Notes: generated by a model not told the origin, from the sequence alone. A stretch of DNA of 64,000 bases from Occallatibacter savannae (GCF_003131205.1 NZ_QFFY01000003.1:496001-560000); one strand, 5' to 3'; counted from the stretch's first letter, positions 45,994 to 53,365 are shown. Numbers and translations are program-made.

Positions 45994-46047
45994 GAGAGAG
46001 CTGGTAAATCAGCGTCTCGCTGTCGCTCAACACTGCTTTCCCATCTC
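45975..46047 (+). repeat. Imperfect 73-bp direct repeat, copy 1 (3' end of HTH gene)
   Basis: Begins CAACAAATGTTCCATGTAAG, continues with GAGCTGGTAAATC and ends CTTTCCCATCTC. It carries a short hairpin (CTGG/CCAG-like in copy 2). See copy 2 at 46212-46284. Confidence 0.75.
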
Positions 46048-46085
46048 TCATAGATAAAAGAGACGGAACGTTAGGGGTATAAAGG

Positions 46086-46211
46086 GTGCCGCACGGTTGG
46101 TTGCGCAGCTATGAGATTGCCTTGACTATCATTGCCGCTGTTGGGTGGGGTCTGATTATTTCGAAGCCGTCCAAGAAACTATGGAGAAGGGTTCGGGATT
46201 GGTTTCGGTGA
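46086..46211 (+). CDS. 41-residue single-pass membrane peptide
   Basis: Short ORF from GTG 46086 with AGGGG eight bases upstream. It encodes a hydrophobic segment (EIALTIIAAVGWGLIIS) followed by a strongly basic tail (KPSKKLWRRVRDWFR). That layout is typical of small inner-membrane peptides, holin-like or toxin-like; no stronger claim is possible. Its TGA touches the second copy of the 73-bp repeat. Confidence 0.55.
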   Translation: MPHGWLRSYEIALTIIAAVGWGLIISKPSKKLWRRVRDWFR

Positions 46212-46284
46212 CAACAAATGTTCCATGTAAGAGGGAGCTGGTAAATCCAGCGCTCGCTCACGCTCGATCTGTCTTTCCCATCTC
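46212..46284 (+). repeat. Imperfect 73-bp direct repeat, copy 2 (after the membrane peptide gene)
   Basis: Same order of blocks as copy 1: CAACAAATGTTCCATGTAAG, GAGCTGGTAAATC, CTTTCCCATCTC. In copy 1 the first block is coding; here it is just past a stop codon, so the shared element may act at the 3' end of transcripts. Confidence 0.75.
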
Positions 46285-46509
46285 AATGGATTGTGAAGAC
46301 GGAGCATTAATCAAATGCCGCCGAAGTAGTCTCAAAAGCCCATCGGTTTTGCGGATTGCTCGTTGCGAACGACGGATGGCAGAAACCGTTTGGATCAATT
46401 GGCAAGCCGTGTGAGCCACTAAGGCGTTTGCCCGTTCCTTGGATCTCTGCGCTAGGAAGCAGGGGCTTTCGTAGGGAGGATTTGCGGAGTCCTGTTCGTC
46501 GTACCTCAT
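46258..46509 (-). CDS. Doubtful small helical ORF
   Basis: 83 residues with a basic helical middle (SAIRRSQRAIRKTDGLLRLL). ATG 46509 has no clear ribosome-binding site, and the 3' end runs into repeat copy 2. The I-x2-S-x3-I spacing echoes the next minus-strand ORF upstream. May be spurious. Confidence 0.3.
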   Translation of the reverse strand: MRYDEQDSANPPYESPCFLAQRSKERANALVAHTACQLIQTVSAIRRSQRAIRKTDGLLRLLRRHLINAPSSQSIEMGKTDRA

Positions 46510-46559
46510 GACATCAACAGATTTTCACGAGGGCGTTTTTTTTTAAGCTGGGAAAATCC

Positions 46560-46796
46560 CTAGATGGACCGTGGAGGAGAAGAGCGCAAAGAGCCAAATC
46601 CCGCAACGGCTCGGTCACACTGGGCTATGAGTTCTTCGCTCTTGATGATTCTGTCTTGCGTTGAATTGATCCGCTCCCGCTCCACACCTCGGTTTGCGGC
46701 AAAATCGGCAAGTCGCTCACGCGAGGAACGAACGAGAGCTGCCGATTTGAGAAGAGCGCGTTCGCTGAAATCAATCACGAAAGGATTGTAAGTCAA
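46560..46796 (-). CDS. Doubtful small helical ORF
   Basis: 78 residues with a helical, charged middle (ERINSTQDRIIKSEELIAQC). The start is TTG 46796 or GTG 46778, neither with a strong ribosome-binding site. The coiled-coil-like composition is protein-like. Confidence 0.35.
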   Translation of the reverse strand: MTYNPFVIDFSERALLKSAALVRSSRERLADFAANRGVERERINSTQDRIIKSEELIAQCDRAVAGFGSLRSSPPRSI

Positions 46797-46845
46797 ATCT
46801 CATAGTGTCGCCCGATGCCGCCCGCCGGAGGGGCGGACTAAGCAC

Positions 46846-46886
46846 AAAAAGCCCCCGCACCTGGCTTTCTGCGTCAGGTACGAGGG
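46846..46886 (-). terminator. Minus-strand terminator
   Basis: 13-position stem with wobbles (46851-46863 with 46875-46887) followed on the minus strand by TTTTT. No convincing gene lies just upstream of it on that strand, so it may end a short untranslated RNA. Confidence 0.6.
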
Positions 46887-47043
46887 TAGGAGTATCAAAC
46901 GCAGGCGCTTGGACGGCGCCCCACATTGTGATTGCCGGAATTATTGCGCGGGCACCTTGATTCGGGCAAGTGCGGCCGATAGCTGCCCGGCGGCACGCCC
47001 GCTAGGTGGGTTGCTGTGGCGGTCTCCGGAGGCTGCGAAGTTG
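46887..47043 (-). other. Gap between two minus-strand terminators
   Basis: About 160 bases bounded by two terminators of the same orientation. No good start codon with ribosome-binding site was found. A small RNA is possible but only by inference. Confidence 0.3.
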
Positions 47044-47085
47044 AAAAAGAAAAATCCCGGCGAGCTTTGGGATGGGCAAGCCGGG
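47043..47085 (-). terminator. Minus-strand terminator after the Cys/His protein gene
   Basis: CCCGGC / GCCGGG arms (47056-47061, 47080-47085), followed on the minus strand by a T-rich run. Confidence 0.6.
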
Positions 47086-47202
47086 TGAAGAAGGTGTTTA
47101 ACCTTGATGCGTTCAACTAAAGGTCGCATGGAAACGGGCACGGCGGTGTGATCTGGCACCCAACGCGGCGGGCCAGCACGCCTAAACGCGGATGCAACGG
47201 GG

Positions 47203-47403
47203 CTAGTGCGGGAGCATCTTGGTCGCTTCTGCGAGGAACTCAAGTCTCCAGCCAGCCTCCGGACAGCACGTATGTCTTTGCTCTGGAATGTGAAGGTCCT
47301 CCTCATATGAGGCTGAGGCGATAGTGGCAAAGCACCGAAGGCAAATGGATTCAACCATATCGTTTTCACTACTGATGCGGTGTGTGAAAGCAGTTGGGTC
47401 CAT
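47203..47403 (-). CDS. Small Cys/His protein, possible zinc binder
   Basis: 66 residues with SICLRCFATIASASYEEDLH (C-x2-C then His) and QRHTCCPEAGW (His and Cys), a possible small zinc-binding fold. ATG 47403, upstream AAAGAGA. I recall small acidobacterial proteins with an ESICLRC block, but cannot confirm it here. Function unknown. Confidence 0.6.
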   Translation of the reverse strand: MDPTAFTHRISSENDMVESICLRCFATIASASYEEDLHIPEQRHTCCPEAGWRLEFLAEATKMLPH

Positions 47404-47481
47404 AGCAGTCTCTTTCTGGGGGGAGATGGAAAGGATAGTAGCACCGGAAGTGTGAGGCCGTAACTAGGTCTTTGCCTAGCG

Positions 47482-47691
47482 CTATCGGCTCCAGTACGTG
47501 CGGGGCCGGAAGGTGTAGGCGGCGGCCATAACGGTGCCCCAAGCGAGCGTCATCAGCCAATTCACCGGCCGTCCGAAGGCTACGTGGGCTTGCATCTGCA
47601 CCAGAAGCATCGTCCCGGTCCAGATTAGAAGCTGCAAGACCAAGAGCTTCGGTTTGGAGCGGAACAGGCAGTCAGGCGCGCGCATACACAT
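47482..47691 (-). CDS. Small two-helix membrane protein
   Basis: 69 residues with two hydrophobic segments (LLVLQLLIWTGTMLLVQMQA; NWLMTLAWGTVMAAAYTF) and a basic end (RPRTYWSR). ATG 47691 has AAGGTGG about nine bases upstream; the longer frame to 47814 has no such support. It is divergent from the excisionase gene. Holin-like in layout only. Confidence 0.55.
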   Translation of the reverse strand: MCMRAPDCLFRSKPKLLVLQLLIWTGTMLLVQMQAHVAFGRPVNWLMTLAWGTVMAAAYTFRPRTYWSR

Positions 47692-47818
47692 TACTTGAAC
47701 CACCTTACCGGCAAAAGGTTGCGGAGGCGTTAACGATGGGCAGGGGTGGGGGTAAATGTTGAAAGCAAAGCCTTTGGAGAGCGCCGCAACAGTTTTTTGT
47801 ACATAGATGAACAATTCT

Positions 47819-47842
47819 CAAAAATATGATTTTTTGTATATT
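47819..47842 (+). promoter_or_regulatory. AT-rich promoter/operator region before the excisionase
   Basis: TATATT (47837-47842) as a -10 candidate, directly after an imperfect inverted repeat CAAAAAT...ATTTTTTG (47819-47836). No clear -35. Confidence 0.35.
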
Positions 47843-47880
47843 TAGGCCATTTCCGAGCGTTCGGGAACGAAGGGAGCCGC

Positions 47881-48081
47881 ATGGCATTTGAACCGCTGTT
47901 GAGTGACGTTGAGGCCGCCTTGTTCCTGGGCGGCTTGCACCCAAAGACCGTGCAACGGATGGCCCGCCGTGGCCAGCTCCCCGCCTATCGTATCGGCCGA
48001 TACTGGCGCTTTCGCGCAAGTGAACTGGATGAGTGGCTCCGTGTACAATCGCGGTGCCAGTCAGACCCGCCTGCTCAATGA
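47881..48081 (+). CDS. Excisionase-type MerR-like HTH protein
   Basis: 66 residues of the HTH_17/excisionase class: EAALFLGGLHPKTVQRMARR, then LPAYRIGRYWRFRASELDEW, the wing and the classic WR(F/V)..SELDEW end. It would bend attachment-site DNA and steer the integrase toward excision. ATG 47881 has AGGGAG five bases upstream. Its stop overlaps the first possible integrase start (ATGA), so they are co-expressed. Confidence 0.85.
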   Translation: MAFEPLLSDVEAALFLGGLHPKTVQRMARRGQLPAYRIGRYWRFRASELDEWLRVQSRCQSDPPAQ

Positions 48082-48092
48082 AAGGAACCATG

Positions 48093-49232
48093 ATGAGCAG
48101 ACGGTATCAAGACGGCTGTCTGTACCGTGAGAAGCGAAAGGCGGGGCCGGACGTTTGGGTGTTCCGTTATCGTGACGGGCAGCACAACCGCAAACAGCAG
48201 TTAGGCACTGTGGACCACTTGCCAACCAAGTCCGAAGCGCTAAGGGCTTGCCAGCAACTCCGCAGCAACATCAACCGGGAAGTCAGATCCACGCGCACGT
48301 TTGGGGAGTTGGCGGACCACTACACCGCGCATGAGCTGCCAAAAAAGACCCCGTATTACGGTGAAGTCTGCGAGTGGTATCTCAAAGCATGGATTCGGCC
48401 CAAGTGGGAAGGACTTTCCCTTTCCGATGTGAAAGCCGTAGCGGTTGAGTCATGGCTTGGCTCAATCAATCTGGCACCAGGAACCAAGGCGAAGATGCGG
48501 AACCTCATGCACGCAATCTATCAACACGCGATGCGTTGGGAGTTTGCGAACAGCAACCCCATCTCCCTAGTCCGTCAGTCCGCCAAGAGGACGCGTGTCC
48601 CCGAAGTGCTGACGGTGAGTGAGATTGAGGCTTTGCTGGCACAGCTCGGGGAGCCGTGGCGTACGGCGGTGTACGTTGCGCTCACAACCGGCCTCCGCGT
48701 ATCTGAATTGCTCGCCTTGAAATGGGAGGACGTAGACTTCGGGGCGGCGGAGATTCGGCTGTCACGCGGAGTCGTACGTCAGCACATCGGGAACATGAAG
48801 ACGGAAGCCAGCCGGAGGCCCTTGCCGCTAGATGAAGGGCTTGCCGAAGTGCTCATCCGTTGGCGTGGATGCTGCCCGTACAACCAGGACGGAGACTACA
48901 TCTTCGCAAGTCCAGACAGGAAAGGAACACAGCCGTACTGGCCAACCGCTGGAATGGAGGATCACATCCGGCCCGCCGCACAACGGGCGGGAATCCAGAA
49001 GCGGGTAGGCTGGCACATGCTCCGGCATACGTTCGGCACGCTCATCAAGAGCCAAGGCGCGGACGTGGCCACTACACAGGCGCTATTGCGTCACGCAAAC
49101 GTCAGTATCACGATGGACCGTTACGTCCAGGCGGTGACACCGGCCAAGCGGGAAGCCCAATCGCGCATTGTGAAAGTGCTTCCGTTCCCCAAGTGTTCCC
49201 ACGCGGCTGACGGACGTGGCTGCAACTGCTAG
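48093..49232 (+). CDS. Tyrosine recombinase / integrase of the island
   Basis: Protein of 379 residues. An N-terminal arm-binding part (DVWVFRYRDGQHNRKQQ) and SAM-like core-binding domain precede the catalytic domain with Arg in TTGLRVSELLALKW, His-x2-Arg in HMLRHTFGTL, and the nucleophile Tyr in HANVSITMDRYVQ. ATG 48093 has AAAGGA six bases upstream; ATG 48090 or ATG 48078 (overlapping the excisionase stop) are possible. The gene ends 13 bases before the tRNA-Val, and its TAG stop forms part of the putative tRNA promoter. Confidence 0.93.
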   Translation: MSRRYQDGCLYREKRKAGPDVWVFRYRDGQHNRKQQLGTVDHLPTKSEALRACQQLRSNINREVRSTRTFGELADHYTAHELPKKTPYYGEVCEWYLKAWIRPKWEGLSLSDVKAVAVESWLGSINLAPGTKAKMRNLMHAIYQHAMRWEFANSNPISLVRQSAKRTRVPEVLTVSEIEALLAQLGEPWRTAVYVALTTGLRVSELLALKWEDVDFGAAEIRLSRGVVRQHIGNMKTEASRRPLPLDEGLAEVLIRWRGCCPYNQDGDYIFASPDRKGTQPYWPTAGMEDHIRPAAQRAGIQKRVGWHMLRHTFGTLIKSQGADVATTQALLRHANVSITMDRYVQAVTPAKREAQSRIVKVLPFPKCSHAADGRGCNC

Positions 49233-49235
49233 AAT
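49207..49235 (+). promoter_or_regulatory. Island-supplied promoter for tRNA-Val
   Basis: CTGACG (49207-49212) and TAGAAT (49230-49235) with a 17-base spacer. The -10 begins with the integrase stop codon. The tRNA starts 10 bases after it. All of it is element sequence. Confidence 0.6.
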
Positions 49236-49245
49236 GTAAACAATT

Positions 49246-49320
49246 GGGCGCTTAACTCAGCGGTAGAGTGTCACCTTCACACGGTGGAAGTCGTAGGTTC
49301 GAATCCTACAGCGCCCACCA
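49246..49320 (+). tRNA. tRNA-Val (anticodon CAC), island attR inside it
   Basis: A full cloverleaf: acceptor GGGCGCT/AGCGCCC, D stem ACTC/GAGT, anticodon stem TCACC/GGTGG with a terminal T-G wobble and loop TTCACAC (anticodon CAC), T stem GTAGG/CCTAC with loop TTCGAAT, and encoded CCA. The first 37 nucleotides are duplicated at 39526-39562. Hence the 5' half here came with the element and the 3' half is chromosomal. Confidence 0.95.
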
Positions 49321-49345
49321 AACTTCGTCCAAGAAGACGAAGTTT
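49320..49345 (+). terminator. Terminator of tRNA-Val
   Basis: Perfect 10-bp stem AAACTTCGTC / GACGAAGTTT with a six-base loop, starting at the last base of the tRNA CCA. Confidence 0.75.
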
Positions 49346-49553
49346 GTCGTCTCGAAGCCTGCCGAAGCCGGACCGCACATCCTCCAGTTCAGTCATCAAC
49401 CTCATAGTGTCACTCCGAATCCGGCTGCCCCAAACCTAGCTTTCGAGGCGCGAGACCGTCCCATTCTCCCGTCCAACCAAATCCCACGATCCTCCCCGCA
49501 TCCAAGCCGAAGCTCGCACACCGCGGGACTTCCCCCAAGGAATAAACGGATTC

Positions 49554-50651
49554 ATGATCAAAGCCGTCGGCTATGCAGCCAACCACTCTTTCAGCAGTCT
49601 CAAACCCCACCCCTTTGAACGCGAAGATCCCAAGCCCAACGAAGTCGAAATCGAAGTCCGCTTCTGCGGCGTCTGCCATTCCGACATTCACCAGGTAAAA
49701 AACGAGTGGGGCAACACCGTCTATCCCTGCATGCCTGGGCACGAGATCGTCGGTCGCGTCAGGTCCATCGGGTCGGACGTCACCCGACACAAGGTCGGCG
49801 ACATCGTCGGCGTCGGCTGCATGATCGACAGCTGCCACCAGTGCGAGCCCTGCACCTCCGGCGAAGAGAACTACTGCGAAGGCCCCAACAGCTGGCTCGC
49901 CACCTACAACGGGCCCATGATCCCTGCCAAAAAATCTCCCGATGGCCGGAACCACTACGGCCGCGACAACACATTCGGCGGCTACTCCAATGTCGTAGTC
50001 GTTCCTGAAGACTTCGTCCTCAAGATCCCTTCTTCGCTCCCTGAGGAGAAAGCCGCGCCTATTCTCTGCGCCGGCGTGACCACCTTTTCCCCGCTCCGCC
50101 ACTGGGGAGTGAAGGCCGGAAGCAAAGTCGGCATCCTCGGTTTCGGCGGCCTCGGCGATATGGCCGCCAAGCTAGCCAAGGCCATGGGCGCCGAAGTCGT
50201 CCTCTTCACCACCACCGAAGAAAAAGTGCAGGAAGCCGCGCGCCTCGACGTTCAAGCCGTCTTCGCCTACGACGAGAGAGGGCTCGAGCAGCACAAATCG
50301 AGCTTCGACTTCATCCTCAGCACCATCCCTGAGAAGAGTGACCTCAGCCCCTTCATCCCCCTGCTTAAGCGCAACGCCCCCATGATCATTGTCGGTGCGC
50401 TTGAAAAGCTCGAACCCTTCAACAATATGGAACTCGCCTCCCGACGCAACACCGTCGGCGGATCGCTCATCGGCAGCATCCGCGAAACGCAGGAGGTCCT
50501 CGACTTCTGCGCCGAGCACAACATCACGCCCGACATCGAACTCATTCCGATACAGGACATCAACGATGCCTACAAAAAAGTCGAAGACGGCGAAGTCCGC
50601 TTCCGCTACGTCATCGACATGAAATCCCTCGACAGTGAGTTCATCAAATAG
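49554..50651 (+). CDS. NAD(P)-dependent zinc alcohol dehydrogenase (YahK/CAD-like)
   Basis: Protein of 365 residues. Catalytic zinc residues lie in CGVCHSDIHQVKNEW and PGHEIVG; structural zinc in MIDSCHQCEPCTSGEENYC; cofactor motif GILGFGGLGDMAAKLAKAMG. This matches the cinnamyl-alcohol-dehydrogenase subgroup, to which E. coli YahK belongs, which reduces a broad range of aldehydes. It is a single gene, with ATG 49554 about 230 bases after the tRNA. Confidence 0.92.
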   Translation: MIKAVGYAANHSFSSLKPHPFEREDPKPNEVEIEVRFCGVCHSDIHQVKNEWGNTVYPCMPGHEIVGRVRSIGSDVTRHKVGDIVGVGCMIDSCHQCEPCTSGEENYCEGPNSWLATYNGPMIPAKKSPDGRNHYGRDNTFGGYSNVVVVPEDFVLKIPSSLPEEKAAPILCAGVTTFSPLRHWGVKAGSKVGILGFGGLGDMAAKLAKAMGAEVVLFTTTEEKVQEAARLDVQAVFAYDERGLEQHKSSFDFILSTIPEKSDLSPFIPLLKRNAPMIIVGALEKLEPFNNMELASRRNTVGGSLIGSIRETQEVLDFCAEHNITPDIELIPIQDINDAYKKVEDGEVRFRYVIDMKSLDSEFIK

Positions 50652-50682
50652 CTCTGCGCGTGGACTCGCCAGCCATTCGGGT

Positions 50683-50716
50683 GTCCCATGTCCACCCGCA
50701 GACGGGGATGTGGGAT
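50683..50716. repeat. Long imperfect hairpin, possible dispersed intergenic repeat
   Basis: TCCCATGTCC pairs with GGATGTGGGA (two G-T pairs) around ACCCGCAGACG. The GGG/CCC-flanked form resembles intergenic palindromes I associate with this phylum; only one copy is visible here. Confidence 0.45.
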
Positions 50717-50845
50717 ACGCACCCCCGCTCATTTAGCAGCCCCACGGCTGAGCGAGTGGGTCGCTGCAAACGAGCGGACCCTGAGCCCGAACCCTAAGAA
50801 GCTAAACTACTCCTGACTTCCAATCTCCTGCGGAGACCACAAACC

Positions 50846-51025
50846 TTGAAGAGCATAAAACTGTTTATGCCCAACGGCGAGGAAAAGGACTACCCCATCG
50901 TCCTCACACATAACACCGAAAACGGGCTGCTGGCCTTCCGGTACGAACAGGTCCCCGGCGACCGAACCACCATCAAGAAGGTCATCACCAACCTTCCTTT
51001 CCTGATGGACGACGACACCGTGTAG
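50846..51025 (+). CDS. 59-residue hypothetical protein
   Basis: Short ORF from TTG 50846 with GGAGA about nine bases upstream. It encodes MKSIKLFMPNGEEKDYPIVL... and ends TNLPFLMDDDTV. The alternating polar/hydrophobic pattern suggests a small beta-rich fold. Third-codon positions are mostly G or C like neighbouring genes, which supports coding. Function unknown. Confidence 0.62.
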   Translation: MKSIKLFMPNGEEKDYPIVLTHNTENGLLAFRYEQVPGDRTTIKKVITNLPFLMDDDTV

Positions 51026-51392
51026 GGATCACGGGGCCAGCCTCTCCACTACGAGTGCCCTATTTCCGTCGCTCGACCTTGCAGTCTATTTCTCGCAAAT
51101 GTGCATACTGAAATTGGGGACTGACTCGCCGGGATGGGTCTTGAACCCCCCTGATGCAAGATCGTGAGAACTCGATTCGCCGGGGCGGCAGACAGAAACT
51201 GGCGATTGACTCTTTGGTTGCGCGACCTTACATGCTAAGAAGCGTGGATTTACTTGGCACGTCACTTTGCCGTAAATCTACTCAAAGAATCAGCCCACGA
51301 GGGGGTGAATCACCGGTCTCGCACCGCGAGACTAGGCACCACCGCCATTCCGCCGCAAACGCCTGATTTACAGATTCAAACCCGGACTGCGC
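51026..51392. other. Intergenic region, nothing recognised
   Basis: 367 bases between the small ORF and the exported His-rich protein gene. An open frame of 70 codons (51154-51366) has no ribosome-binding site and an Arg/Ser/His composition typical of chance frames. Confidence 0.5.
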
Positions 51393-52178
51393 TCATCGCA
51401 CATGCGGGACATCGTCGTTCAGGGAGAACACCTCTTTGGGATCGGGCTCGTAAGGAAAAACGTGGATCATCCAGGTGAACATGGTGGGCATGAACGTGCC
51501 ATGCTCCGCGTCGCATGCCGCCTTGGTATGGATTGAGCCGAACATGCCGAACTTCGGATGAGCTCCGTGATATTCCGCCGTCTTGTCGGCGGGAGCGCCG
51601 CAGAAATTGATGTGCTTGTGCCAGTGCGCAATGCTCAGCGGAATGCGCTCGTTCAGTTCATTTTCGGTCGCGTTCGGCGCGGCCGTGAACATCACGCCTT
51701 CGAGCTTGAACCTCTCCGTAGGAGTGTCGATGTAAAGGAGCGATGTGGGCTTAGTCGGGTCGAACCTGGTGTCAGCTTCGCGTGCGTAAGCCTCATTGTT
51801 GAAGTGGTACTGCGGCTGCTTCACCTTGGGATTCGCCTGCACATAACCATCCGCGATTGCCTTACGGTAGTCCTTGTACTTCTCGATCGTTGCCTTCACC
51901 GCCTCGACGACGGCTTTTGCCTTCCCCTCGTCACCCGGCTGCTTCGCCCGCAGGGGCGTGACATACATATGGCAGGCCATCGCCTCCATGCTTGGCCCCA
52001 TAGCGCTCATCGGCACGCCGTTCATGTCGGCCATGCAGCTCATGTCCATCTCGTGCTTCTTGTCGCTCTCCACTGCGGAGCCCATCGGCGCTTTCGCGAT
52101 AGCGGTAAGAGCAAGAGAAGCGACTGCGATTGGAATTAGTGGAAGGAGGGAGAAAGATGTCCGCACAGGGAAGCTCAT
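51393..52178 (-). CDS. Exported His/Met-rich protein of unknown function
   Basis: Protein of 261 residues with a signal peptide (LLPLIPIAVASLALTAIAKA). After it comes a Met/Cys/His-rich stretch (KKHEMDMSCMADMNGVPMSA; SMEAMACHMYVTP), then a conserved-looking domain with YHFNNEAY, PLSIAHWHKHINFCG, GSIHTKAACDAEHGTFMP and TWMIHVFPYEPDP. The many His, Met and Cys residues suggest metal binding, possibly copper, but this is inference. No operon partner. Confidence 0.72.
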   Translation of the reverse strand: MSFPVRTSFSLLPLIPIAVASLALTAIAKAPMGSAVESDKKHEMDMSCMADMNGVPMSAMGPSMEAMACHMYVTPLRAKQPGDEGKAKAVVEAVKATIEKYKDYRKAIADGYVQANPKVKQPQYHFNNEAYAREADTRFDPTKPTSLLYIDTPTERFKLEGVMFTAAPNATENELNERIPLSIAHWHKHINFCGAPADKTAEYHGAHPKFGMFGSIHTKAACDAEHGTFMPTMFTWMIHVFPYEPDPKEVFSLNDDVPHVR

Positions 52179-52334
52179 GAAGAACTCGATTCTAATCGGG
52201 TGATAATCTGTGCCTCACAAGCATGTTGCTCTTCGGGCCAACCGCACATCAAAACGGAACTCGCAGCCCTCGAGCCGGAACGGCTGAAAGCCGACGGCTG
52301 CTAGCTCAAGGCTCTACGGGCTAGAATTCTCAGC

Positions 52335-53351
52335 ATGTCTGAGAAGCTTCGCTGGGGAGTTCTAAGCACCGCCAACATTGGCCTTAAGAAAGTGCTGCCC
52401 GCCATGCAGCAAGGCCGTTTCACTACAGTCACGGCGATCGCCTCGCGCGATCTGAAGAAGGCGAAAGAGGCTGCGACCGCGCTCAACATCCCCAAGGCTT
52501 ACGGCTCATACGAAGAACTCCTCGCCGATCCCGAAGTCGACGCAATCTACAATCCGCTGCCCAATCAGTTCCACGTTCCCTGGACCGCGAAGGCAGCGGA
52601 AGCCGGCAAACACGTACTCTGCGAAAAGCCGATCAGCCTTACCGTCGCCGAAGCCAAAACGCTGCTCGAAGTCCGCAAACGGACGGGCGTAAAAATCGGC
52701 GAAGCCTTCATGATTCGCAGCTTTACGCAATGGCTTCACGTTCAGGAACTCTTGCGCTCCGGACGCATCGGCCAGCTCCGCTCCGTCGCCGGATTCTTCA
52801 GCTACTACAACGACGATCCAAAGAACATTCGCAACCAGGTCGAGTGCGGCGGCGGCGCCCTGCTCGACATTGGCTGCTACTGCATCCAGGCAGCGCGCTA
52901 CGGCTTTGGCCGGGAACCGAAACGCGTCATCGGCCTTGTCGACCGCGACCCAGCCTTCAAAACCGATCGCCTCACTTCGGCCCTGCTCGACTTCGGCAGC
53001 GGCCAGGCGATCTTCACCTGCAGTACGCAGCTCGTGCCCTACCAGCGCGTGCAGTTCTTCGGCACCAAAGGCCGGGTTGAAATCGAGATTCCATTCAACG
53101 CGCCCAAAGACCGCCCGACGCGCATCTTTGTCGACGAGACCGGTGAACTCTTTGGCAGTGGCATCAAGACCGAAGTCTTCCCTACTGCCGATCAGTACAC
53201 AATGCAGGGAGATGCTTTCGCACGCGCAGTCCTTGACGACACCGAAGTGCCTGTCCCACTGGAAGAAGCAATCGCGAATATGGCCGTGATTGAAGCCATC
53301 TTCCGCTCGGCAGAGACGAACAGGTGGGAGAAGCCTGACCCGCAAGCCTGA
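52335..53351 (+). CDS. Gfo/Idh/MocA-family oxidoreductase
   Basis: Protein of 338 residues. N-terminal Rossmann domain (LRWGVLSTANIGLKKVLPAM; IASRDLKKAKEAATALN), the catalytic Lys motif HVLCEKPISL, and a C-terminal beta-sheet domain with GGGALLDIGCYCIQAARYGF, giving the usual Asp/His-region for sugar oxidation. Members oxidise sugars or inositols with NAD(P); substrate here is not determinable. Convergent with the VWFA-related gene 14 bases away. Confidence 0.9.
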   Translation: MSEKLRWGVLSTANIGLKKVLPAMQQGRFTTVTAIASRDLKKAKEAATALNIPKAYGSYEELLADPEVDAIYNPLPNQFHVPWTAKAAEAGKHVLCEKPISLTVAEAKTLLEVRKRTGVKIGEAFMIRSFTQWLHVQELLRSGRIGQLRSVAGFFSYYNDDPKNIRNQVECGGGALLDIGCYCIQAARYGFGREPKRVIGLVDRDPAFKTDRLTSALLDFGSGQAIFTCSTQLVPYQRVQFFGTKGRVEIEIPFNAPKDRPTRIFVDETGELFGSGIKTEVFPTADQYTMQGDAFARAVLDDTEVPVPLEEAIANMAVIEAIFRSAETNRWEKPDPQA

Positions 53352-53365
53352 AATCCTGCACCGCT

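Larger units (their letters stand above)
39563..49282. mobile_element. Integrated capsid-bearing island in tRNA-Val(CAC)
   Basis: Bounded by the 37-bp direct repeats at 39526-39562 and 49246-49282. It carries excisionase and integrase genes at the right end, an HK97-type capsid gene in the middle, an exported protease, and many short genes without known relatives. No terminase, portal, prohead protease, tail, lysis or replication gene is visible, so this is not a full prophage. It could be a satellite that uses a helper phage, or a degraded prophage. Integrase, repeat and tRNA agree on the ends. Confidence 0.88.

Noticed and set aside
46145..46414. 89-codon plus-strand frame overlapping repeat copy 2
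   Set aside because: It overlaps the better supported 41-residue gene and has no ribosome-binding site of its own.
46895..47444. Minus-strand frames of 73 and 167 codons
   Set aside because: Pro/Ser/Arg-rich chance composition; they overlap the better supported Cys/His gene and a terminator.
39563..49282. CRISPR array within the island
   Set aside because: The repeats found occur only twice, are imperfect and are 237 bases apart; no regular spacer pattern.
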